Below the pieces are notes generated by a model. It had not been told where the DNA came from, searched no databases, and worked only from the letters and a program-made list of their open reading frames with translations. Shown here piece after piece: positions 56,030 through 64,000 of a stretch of DNA of 64,000 nt. Origin of the DNA: Epiperipatus broadwayi (Eukaryota; Onychophora; Udeonychophora; Euonychophora; Peripatidae); NCBI GenBank assembly GCA_028023455.1, contig JAQFVV010000017.1, positions 4,990,098-5,054,097 of the forward strand, written 5' to 3'. A program made the translations under genes and the position numbers. Position 1 is the stretch's first letter; every line of letters starts with the position of its first letter.

Positions 56030-56290
56030 ATATCTATAATAGGAATTGTGGACTTAATCAGTGAAGTATTGAAGTCTCAGATCTAACCTCTTCAGCTTCA
56101 CCTATTTATATAGAAAGTAGATTGAAGTAAAGAAGGGTTCCCCTCTTTTCTTCCAATGCGTAAGCTTGTGGTTAAGACCTGTAGAGGTTCTTACCTTCAC
56201 TTTTTTAACTGCACATGCTTTAGGTCTATTGCCTTAGTAAATATTACTTACGTAATAAATTTATAATTACAAATTAAAATAAATAAATTT
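56030..56290 (-). mobile_element. Family E copy, minus
   Basis: Ataataggaattgtggactt, acctatttatatagaaagta, cgtaagcttgtggttaagac, gtaaatattacttacgtaat. Complements 55165-55405. Confidence 0.75.
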
Positions 56291-57712
56291 GAAAATTGTG
56301 AAGCTATTTTTAATTTATGCAAAATTATAACAGTGTATACAATGACTAGAATCGAAGTCAGAGATCAAAGAGTTCTGATTTTGTTGAGGATATATAAATT
56401 TGACAATCATTAACTACTTGATTGATATTTTGTGTTTACTGCAATTACTTAAATTGAAAGCTATTAAAATTTTATTTCTGATGCAAAAACCAAAATACAG
56501 CAGTTACAAGTAGATCTAAGCCTTTTATGAGACTGATGAAGAAAATCATACCCAATTGGCTTTATTTTCAGAATTAAAATGCCCAAAATGCTCATTACCA
56601 CATTGGCTGTTTGAGGACTCTCTTGATTAAACATCCAGAAAAACGATCTTGATTTGAGATGTATCTTAGATAATAAAAAAAATTAAAAGGCTATATTTCT
56701 GTGAAGTACCTCTTCTGATATATGATGATGAAATATAGTTATTTATTTATTTATCATATGGTGTCCACAGATGAAAATTTAACATCAACAGTTCTTAATC
56801 AGTAAAGAGTTGATTCATCCAAGTTATGTAAAGCAAAGAGGCCAACAGGGGTCTGATAAATTGGATACTCCTTGTAGATATGTAACATAGTTTGTGGCCA
56901 TATTCACAGTTTGGATAGACTATAAATCCCCACTTATGCATCATATAATGACATTTGCCCTGGACTATTAATCTCTGACCAGATTTTTTTTTTTTGGGGG
57001 GGGGGGAGAAACTGAGTACTTGGAGAATAATATCAGGTTTTACAGTATGATTATTTATAATGGGGTTATTCCAGTCATGTGTCCATATGTGGTTGATATC
57101 TAAGGTGGATAACTGCTGACATGTATGAAATATATGAAACAACTGGAAGGCAATGCAGGGAATTGGATCTTTGAATGTGCTAGTAATATTCTTTATGGTA
57201 ATACTAAATTTACAGCCAGAAATTTAGGTGAACACTTTTTGTTTAAATGCAACCACTATATTCAACAATATAATATTTTAGTATTAAATCAACTGTCCTT
57301 AGAATATTTATATAACAATCCAAATCATTTCTACACAGATATTCAAAGGTGAATGTTACTAAAAGTTATTTTAAGTCTAATCTATGATAGATGAAGAAAA
57401 TAAATAAGGCTGTGGTCTAAAGTTACTCATCACAAGTATGGAGTCTGATAATGCATAAAATATTTGTGTTGACTTCAACTGTAGTTTTAGAAATTTTATA
57501 TAAAAGAAATATTTTTATCAATTAAGATATATTTATATCAGCACAGCCCTGGGTTCTGAGCTCAACTAATGTTGTTTTTATTTTCTTCTTTTGATTAATG
57601 AGAAAGCAGCAAAAGAATGTATATCAAAACTATTTTGAAGTGCTTAAATATTTTTCTGATAATGGCTGACCACAGATTATCTTCAAATGCTAAGTGAACT
57701 TTATAATCGTAT
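56291..57712. other. Left flank of the LTR element, nothing recognised
   Basis: A run of G at about 56997-57006. Short frames (75-115 residues near 56800-57350) have no motif and overlap on opposite strands. Confidence 0.4.
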
Positions 57713-58284
57713 TGAAACAGATATGCTGTTTCTCATATAAATATTCAAAAGACGCCCCCCCCCCATTTAAAAATGTCTAGCGTGGTTCAGTCTAATTGGG
57801 AATGCAATAAAGCTGTGATTTGTTAAAAAAAAATCATATTTTTAATTTTGTGATTGATGGATTTGAATAAAATGTTATATCGTCTTTTTTTTTTTTTATC
57901 TGTCTCAATAAAAAAAAAAGAAATTAATTATCCAATCATTAAAAAGAAAGAAAAAAGATACTTGAGTTAAACTGAGGCAGTATTCAAATTAGGCATGTTG
58001 TCGGAAGAAAAGAACTTTCGTCTTACACAGAGAAGCAGAACATATTGATTTTTTTTTTTAAAAAAACAAAGTGTATTACTTAATTCTATTGACAAATTAA
58101 AATATAGCTTTAACTAAATGTGAAAATGGAAAAAGAAAACTTTGCTAGAGGAATTAACATTTGGGTAATTTAGCGGCTTCACTCTCTCCACGCTGTGCCA
58201 TGACTTTCCATTGATGAAATAACCCGCCTTCTTTCTGAGTAAAATGGATTGCAAAACTGGAAGGTAATTATGTTATAGGAATGT

Positions 58285-58570
58285 TTATACATCTTTATCA
58301 TAGATTATAAATTGACATCGTGAAATGTCTACATAAAAATTATTTTTATAAAATATTAAAACATTTTTATCATATGTTATAAAGTGAAGTTATGAAGTAA
58401 TTACATAGAATTCATTTTATAAAATATTAAGACATCTTTATCATACGTTATAAAGTGAAGTTATGAAATAATTACGTAGAATTTATTTGTAAAATATTAG
58501 AACATGTTTATCATACGTTATAAAATGAAGTTATGAAATGGTTATACGCAAATTTATTTATAAAAATATT
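58285..58570 (+). repeat. 70-71-bp tandem repeat in the LTR
   Basis: About four copies; ttataaagtgaagttatgaa recurs at 58377 and 58448 and, as ttataaaatgaagttatgaa, at 58518. The second LTR lost part of one unit. Confidence 0.85.
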
Positions 58571-59165
58571 TGAATGTATTTACTATATTTGATTAAATTA
58601 GAAATGCTTTAATTACCAAATGATGAATGCTCCAAAAGCCACACAGAGTTTATGTGTATGAATATACTTTTATATTTGACTAAATTATAAATGCTTCAAT
58701 TACCAAATGATAAATGCTCCACAAGCCAAACAGAATTTATGTATGTGAATATACTTTTATATTTGACTAAATTATAAATGCTTCAATTACCAAATGATAA
58801 ATGCTCTACAAGCCAAACAGAGTTTATGTGTATGAATATACTTTCATATTTGATTAAATTAGAAATACTTCAATTACTAAATGATAAATGCTCCACAAGC
58901 CAAACAGAGTTTATGTGTATGAATATACTTTTATATTTGACTAAATTAGAAATGCTTTAATTACTAAATGATAAATGCTCCACAAGCCAAACAGAGTTTA
59001 TGTGTATGAATATACTTTTATATTTGACTAAATTAGAAATGCTTCAATTACTAAATGATAAATGCTCCACAAGCCAAACAGAGTTTATGTGTATGAATAT
59101 ACTTTTATATTTGATTAAATTATAAATGCTTCAATTACCAAATGATAAATGCTCCACAAACCAAG
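58571..59165 (+). repeat. 87-bp tandem repeat in the LTR
   Basis: About seven copies of a unit with atttgactaaattataaatg, cttcaattaccaaatgataa, atgctccacaagccaaacag. Because 87 is 29 codons, a frame stays open across units, but no start context or coding bias supports a protein. Confidence 0.95.
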
Positions 59166-59199
59166 AATTGCTGAGTTTAAATGTTTACCAATCAGTAAT

Positions 59200-59640
59200 A
59201 ATTCATAAAAAAATGAATTATTGTATAAACCATAAATGCTTGACTGCTTCTAAGGTTCTTCTCTTAAATGAATTCAAAATGAATTATTGTATAAACCATA
59301 AATGCTTGACTGCTCCCAAGCCTCTTCTCATAAATGAATTCAAAATGAACTATTGTTGAATTAGAATATTTCCAAGCTTCTTCTCATAAATGGATTCAAA
59401 ATGAACTATTGTTGAATTAGAATATTCCCAAGCTTCTTCTCATAAATGGATTCAAAATGAACTATTGTTGAATTAGAATATTACCAAGCTTCTTCTCATA
59501 AATGGATTCAAAATGAACTATTGTTGAATTAGAATATTTCCAAGCTTCTTCTCCTAAAGGAATTCAAAAATGAACTATTGTTGAATTAGACTGTTTCCAA
59601 ACGTCTTCTCATAAATGAACTTGTAAATGAACTATTGATA
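59200..59640 (+). repeat. 66-bp and 56-bp tandem repeats in the LTR
   Basis: Two copies of a 66-bp unit (gaattattgtataaaccata), then about five of a related 56-bp unit (gaactattgttgaattagaa, cttcttctcataaatgg). Confidence 0.9.
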
Positions 59641-60117
59641 AAGAAAAAGAACTGCTTCTAGCTCTTTCATAAGTAAAATGAAAATGAGTTATCATGTGGA
59701 TAAAAATGAACTTCGTTAGAAATTGCTAATTAATTGTTATTTAATAATTTTTTTTTTGTTACTAAAAATTAAATTGGTTATCCAGTTGTCCAATTTTGTT
59801 TTGTTTTATTGCATCACTCACCAATTATAGCACTGGTTCATGAGAATCTCATGTTTTCTGAGCTACGTCTGACATAACTAGACCTAGGCCAGTCAGGTTG
59901 TAGTGAGACGGAACTCTAATGGTGCTGTTTGGAAAACCAAACATATAAATGTTTAGATGTTCCCAGTCTTTATGGTACTACATCCTCTGATGAGCAGGAA
60001 ATATTGTTGTAGGAGGCATTAACATCTGTATTAGGAATGTCAATTGATAGTTCCTTCCCACAGCATGCTCATCAGAAAATTGTTACAACTGATGTAATAA
60101 AAGGATTGTATGCAGGT

Positions 60118-60355
60118 CCGGTTACATTTGGCATCCAACTGTGAGGCTTTATCCAGCTAGCCTACCCATAGGCACCTATTACATTTGTCGTCCAACTGTG
60201 AGGCCTTATCCAGCTAGCCTGTCCATAAATATAGGCCGGTTACATTTGGCGCCTTACTGTGAGGCCTTATCTGGCATAGGCCGGTTAATTTGCTGCCCTA
60301 TTGTGAGGTCCGATCTAGCTAGCCTATTCATAGGCATAAGCAGATCACGATTCTG
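60118..60355 (+). repeat. Four-fold repeated LTR-end / primer-binding-site unit
   Basis: Four tandem copies start near 60118, 60171, 60234 and 60280. Each has gg(tc)cggttacatttggc followed by an aactgtgaggc-like stretch and ttatccagctagcct. The first copy spans the LTR boundary (TTACA) and the binding site TGGCATCCAACTGTGAGGC. The third has TGGCGCC, the common form of such sites. Confidence 0.75.
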
Positions 60356-60566
60356 TGATATGAACAGTGCATATGATGTAGTGATGTAATTTGTTCAGGA
60401 AGGTTAAAAAAATAAAAGTTTAAAAGAAAAACAAAACAAAAATGAATGGCATAAAGAATGAAACAGGCATTTCAAAGAAGATGGAGTAAGGTCATGGTGT
60501 GGATGGAGAGAGAAGCTTATTAAAGTTAAAATTAAAAAAATACCATTAAACTAGAATAAAATATTG

Positions 60567-61448
60567 ATGAAAACCAGATCAAAATCAAAAAAAATGATGA
60601 ATACAGAAAGCATAGAGGATCCTCCTGAGAAAGAAGATAACCAAAAATGGGATAAACAAAGAGAAGAAGATAACCAAAAATGGGATAAACAAAGAGAATA
60701 AGATATCAAACAAAGAGAAGAATATAACCAAAAATGGGATAAACAAAGAGAAGAAGATATCAAACAAAGAGAAGAATATAACAAGCAAGCAATAGAAGCA
60801 AACCAAAGAATAGAAAAACGAATTAAAGAAGCAGTGGAAAAACAGAATGAAAAGTTCAACCAGTTAATGAAAAAAATAACTCAGTCTAAAAAATTGGATG
60901 AGGAAGAGACTTTGGAATTTCCAACCAAAGACATTTTAAAGGAATCACAAATTGAATACCCTATTACTGATGAAGCAAGATTTGAGATTGTTAAAAAGGA
61001 AGAAATTGAAATTACGAATGGTGATCTTGAAATTGTTGGGCTATCTTCAGAAAAAAGTCTGATCGTGGAATATGCCTTTAAAATTGAAAAGAAAGAAGTA
61101 TATACAGAAGCTGAAAATGAAATAGTATCGAACACAGCAAAAGAGTTTCAAATGGATGAAAATGAATCTAATAAAGCAAAATTAAAATCTTCTAATCTTC
61201 AAGAAGATGAAAAACGTGAAAATGAACATAATCAAAAACTTAATTCTCATATAACTAAGGAACTGTCCAATATAGAAGAAAATGTTTCAGAAAAATTGTC
61301 TGATATATGCTATGAAATAGTATCAGAGATAGAGAAAGAAATCATAAAATGGAAAGAAAAGTGTGTTAGTCCTCAGCCATATATAAAAATTATAAACAAA
61401 AGCTTAATAAACTCAAATCAAAAATTGAGTACAGAAAAAAATATATAA
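60567..61448 (+). pseudogene. Gag-position charged coiled-coil protein with one stop
   Basis: From ATG 60567 the frame reads MKTRSKSKKMM and then tandem copies of an 11-residue EDNQKWDKQRE motif, broken by TAA at 60699. Afterwards it runs open to 61448: about 250 more residues, Lys/Glu-rich and predicted coiled-coil. ATG 60834 is the first ATG after the stop and gives 204 residues. The position after the primer binding site suggests a Gag-type protein, but no capsid or zinc-knuckle motif is recognised. Either this copy is mutated or expression starts downstream. Confidence 0.55.
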
Positions 61449-61897
61449 AGACAGTTATTAAAAATATAGTTGCTTACACAGGAAAAGACACCAAAAAGGA
61501 ATCTGAAAACTCGGGATTTATCAGTGTGAAAGAAATTAAACAACAAGAAACCTTTGCAAATACCAAAAAAATAATTATTATGGCAGAAGAACCATTTAAA
61601 AGGAAACTTTTATGTAAAAATGAAGTACCACCATGGAAGAGGAACAGGAGAAAATTCACAGATGCTGTTCATGGTCCATATCGGACGCGTATAATTAGAA
61701 GATCAAACAGTAACAAGGATCTCCAAAGAAAATACAGAAGTGAAGAAGCAAGACACCGTAATGATGTTAAACATGATAAATTTTCAACAAACAGACGATC
61801 CAGAAGTATGCCACCTCATAATACAAAAGAGGACTATAGGAGAACTGACCATGATCCTCAGTCTCCCAAACCAGGTTGCAGTTATGATTCAGAATAA
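61370..61897 (+). CDS. Second frame, basic protein, possibly made by -1 frameshift
   Basis: The -1 frame is open from 61370 to 61897, overlapping the first frame by 79 nt. The product contains LNKLKSKIEYRKKYIKTVIK, then a strongly basic region (RKLLCKNEVPPWKRNRRKF, RSRSMPPHNTK) and ends KPGCSYDSE. An internal ATG at 61526 would give 123 residues. It looks like a nucleic-acid-binding tail. No protease, reverse transcriptase or integrase motif is present, so the element is non-autonomous. Confidence 0.45.
   Translation, partial: SSAIYKNYKQKLNKLKSKIEYRKKYIKTVIKNIVAYTGKDTKKESENSGFISVKEIKQQETFANTKKIIIMAEEPFKRKLLCKNEVPPWKRNRRKFTDAVHGPYRTRIIRRSNSNKDLQRKYRSEEARHRNDVKHDKFSTNRRSRSMPPHNTKEDYRRTDHDPQSPKPGCSYDSE
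61436..61442 (+). promoter_or_regulatory. Possible -1 frameshift slippery site A_AAA_AAT
   Basis: In the first frame the codons GAA AAA AAT ATA TAA close the protein. A AAA AAT fits X_XXY_YYZ, and slipping back one base enters the open second frame. No clear downstream pseudoknot was seen by eye. Confidence 0.4.
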
Positions 61898-62482
61898 AAT
61901 AGAGATAGCTGATGGGAAAAGTTTGTGAGTGTGGTGTAGTGATGCATGAACTTGTGTTTTTCATGTTGAGATGGTGGATGATTGAGCGGAGCTGCTTGGA
62001 TGCATTGTGTTATGATGCTCCGAAGTATATGCTTGGCACTATCCAGACCTGGATGTTGTGCTTCAAGAGTAGTCCAGCAGTGCTTATATATAGGTCTCAT
62101 GTATAGGCCTTGGTCTCATGGATAGGCCAAATAATAGCCCCTAAGACTCACCGAAGCTGAGCAGGGTTGGCTGAATGCCAAATTGATTTTTTTCTCTGGC
62201 TCCTATTCTTGGTTGGATGATGCTTCTAGGTACAAGAGAGGTAGTGCTTAAAAATGAGATATTTTCTCGTGACGTCATGAGGCGGTGTGTACTGGTAGTT
62301 TGTGCTTGGCCATCTATTTGTCCCGGCATTGGAGGCTATAGTTCATGTATTCACTTTTCCAGCTCATCTTACCCATTCATCAGCATATCTAAAACCAGGC
62401 AGTACTGAGAAATAATGTGTATAGTATATGGAATGAAATCGTACTTCCAGGCGATTTCATCCCAAAATTTGGTGAGGGGTAA
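61898..62482 (+). mobile_element. 3' internal region and polypurine tract of the LTR element
   Basis: Non-coding. Contains a short repeat of the cataggcc type (62085-62130) related to the primer-site units. The purine-rich ggtgaggggtaa at 62471-62482 directly precedes the second LTR, as expected for the plus-strand primer. Confidence 0.7.
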
Positions 62483-64000
62483 TGAAACAGATATGCTGTT
62501 TGTCATATAAATATTCAAAAGACCCCCCCCCATTTAAAAATGTCTAGCGTGGTTCAGTCTAATTGGGAACGCAATAAAGCTGTGATTTGTTAAAAAAAAA
62601 ATCATATTTTTAATTTTGTGATTGATGGATTTGAATAAAATGTTATATCATCTTATTTTTTTTTATCTGTCTCAATAAAAAAAAAAGAAATTAATTATCC
62701 AATCATTAAAAACAAAGAAAAAAGATACTTGAGTTAAACTGAGGCAGTATTCAAATTAGGCACGTTGTCGGAAGAAAAGAACTTTCGTCTTACACAGAGA
62801 AGCAGAACATATTGAATTTTTTTTTTAAAAAAAACAAAGTGTATTACTTAATTCTTTTGACAAATTAAAATATAGCTTTAACTAAACGTGAAAATGGAAA
62901 AAGAAAACTTTGCTAGAGGAATTATAATGACATTTGGGTAATTTAGCGGCTTCACTCTCTCCACGCTGTGCCATGACTTTCCATTGATGAAATAACCCAC
63001 CTTCTTTCTGAGTAAAATGGACTGCAAAACTGGAAGGTAATTATGTTATAGGAATGTTTATACATCTTTATCATAGATTATAAATTGACATCGTGAAATG
63101 TCTACATAAAAATTATTTTTATAAAATATTAAAACATTTTTATCATATGTTATAAAGTGAAGTTATGAAGTAATTACATAGAATTCGTTTTATAAAATAT
63201 TAAGACATCTTTATCATACGTTATAAAGTGAAGTTATGAAATAATTACGTAGAATTTTATCATACATTATAAAATGAAGTTATGAAATGGTTATACGCAA
63301 ATTTATTTATAAAAATATTTGAACGTATTTACTATATTTGATTAAATTAGAAATGCTTTAATTACCAAATGATGAATGCTCCAAAAGCCACACAGAGTTT
63401 ATGTGTATGAATATACTTTTATATTTGACTAAATTATAAATGCTTCAATTACCAAATGATAAATGCTCCACAAGCCAAACAGAATTTATGTATGTGAATA
63501 TACTTTTATATTTGACTAAATTATAAATGCTTCAATTACCAAATGATAAATGCTCTACAAGCCAAACAGAGTTTATGTGTATGAATATACTTTCATATTT
63601 GATTAAATTAGAAATACTTCAATTACTAAATGATAAATGCTCCACAAGCCAAACAGAGTTTATGTGTATGAATATACTTTTATATTTGACTAAATTAGAA
63701 ATGCTTTAATTACCAAATGATAAATGCTCCACAAGCCAAACCGAGTTTATGTGTATGAATATACTTTTATATTTGACTAAATTAGAAATGCTTCAATTAC
63801 TAAATGATAAATGCTCCACAAGCCAAACAGAGTTTATGTGTATGAATATACTTTTATATTTGATTAAATTATAAATGCTTCAATTACCAAATGATAAATG
63901 CTCCACAAACCAAGAATTGCTGAGTTTAAATGTTTACCAATCAGTAATAATTCATAAAAAAAATGAATTATTGTATAAACCATAAATGCTTGACTGCTTT
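62483..64000 (+). mobile_element. 3' LTR, cut by window end
   Basis: Matches 57713 onward for the visible 1518 bp: tgaaacagatatgctgtttg, the poly-C run, ggttcagtctaattggga, the 71-bp and 87-bp arrays. Its end and the right target duplication are outside the window. Confidence 0.9.

Larger units (their letters stand above)
57713..60126 (+). mobile_element. 5' LTR of a non-autonomous LTR retrotransposon
   Basis: Begins TGAAACAG and ends GGTTACA (TG...CA). It is repeated from 62483 with scattered substitutions and small indels (a 24-bp deletion in the second copy near 63257, a 5-bp insertion near 62924). At 2414 bp it is long, mostly because of internal tandem arrays. Candidate signals near its 3' end are TATAAAT at 59944-59950 and AATAAA at 60096-60101, which would put U3 at about 57713-59975 and a short R/U5. 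The primer binding site follows at once. Confidence 0.85.

Noticed and set aside
56525-56545. CTGATGA at about 56528 near GAAAATC
   Set aside because: No helix II and no matching helix I; single occurrence.
58778-59359. Open frames of a 29-residue repeat in the LTR
   Set aside because: The 87-bp unit is a multiple of three, so frames stay open by arithmetic. The same frame recurs in the other LTR at 63527-63709.
59987-59993. CTGATGA followed closely by GAAA in the LTR
   Set aside because: Only four bases between the two motifs, so no helix II, and no correctly placed U-H cleavage site.
60551-60859. Hydrophobic minus-strand frames rich in SLCLSHFW
   Set aside because: Mirror of the repeated Gag-position coding sequence on the plus strand.

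Overview
The window looks like non-coding, repeat-dominated DNA from a mollusc, most probably a cephalopod and perhaps an octopus. This is recognition from the repeat types and strong A+T bias, not proof. I see no intact host gene, rRNA or functional tRNA gene. Almost every long reading frame is a retrotransposon remnant, a mirror of one, or a translated simple repeat.

The main result is that several dispersed repeat families each carry a hammerhead self-cleaving ribozyme core (CUGANGA, helix II, GAAA, short helix III, NUH). Family A (about 300-500 bp, ends CCACTAAACAT...) has helix II of the type GGC/GCC with loop CACAA and the run GAAACUAGUC. Family D (about 350-400 bp) has helix II GUGCU/AGCAC and helix III AUACGUGU. 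Family H has helix III ACCGGU. Families F and G carry a weaker version (GAUUG/CAAUC and GACUG/CAGUC helix II, GAAACUGUC). Helix II changes are compensatory between copies. Helix III is a self-complementary hexamer or octamer whose sequence differs between families, which is what a two-molecule (double) hammerhead would need. About eight copies keep the catalytic core.

Most of these ribozymes sit in foldback (palindromic) elements. Three family A copies (13611-14357, 35801-36146, 36704-36994) are flanked by exact 13-bp direct repeats and a fourth (17673-18216) by a 14-bp imperfect one, so they appear to move by retroposition. The two arms of one palindrome match each other better than they match other copies.

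Layout: 1-5.5 kb holds A and D elements, a 44-bp minisatellite and a (TA)n tract. 5.5-11.3 kb holds LINE reverse-transcriptase remnants, a tandem array of tRNA-Pro-like SINE heads and a candidate LTR with a TATA promoter. 11.3-19.4 kb and 28.4-40 kb are dense in A, D, F, G and E foldbacks. A Ty3-like Gag remnant lies at 25.6-26.3 kb, a fragmented LINE at 31-32.1 kb and a Tigger-like MITE at 38.1-39.05 kb. 40-57 kb holds more D, A, H and E palindromes, class-II-tRNA SINEs (one with a 21-bp target duplication), another Gag fragment and a tRNA-headed palindrome at 48.15-48.6 kb. The last 6.3 kb is a fairly young LTR retrotransposon: 2.4-kb LTRs built from tandem arrays, a four-fold repeated primer-binding-site region, a Gag-like reading frame with a possible -1 frameshift site, a polypurine tract, and no pol.

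No genes work together in the usual sense. The working parts are mobile: non-autonomous ribozyme-bearing elements that presumably borrow LINE machinery, of which only broken copies are present here.
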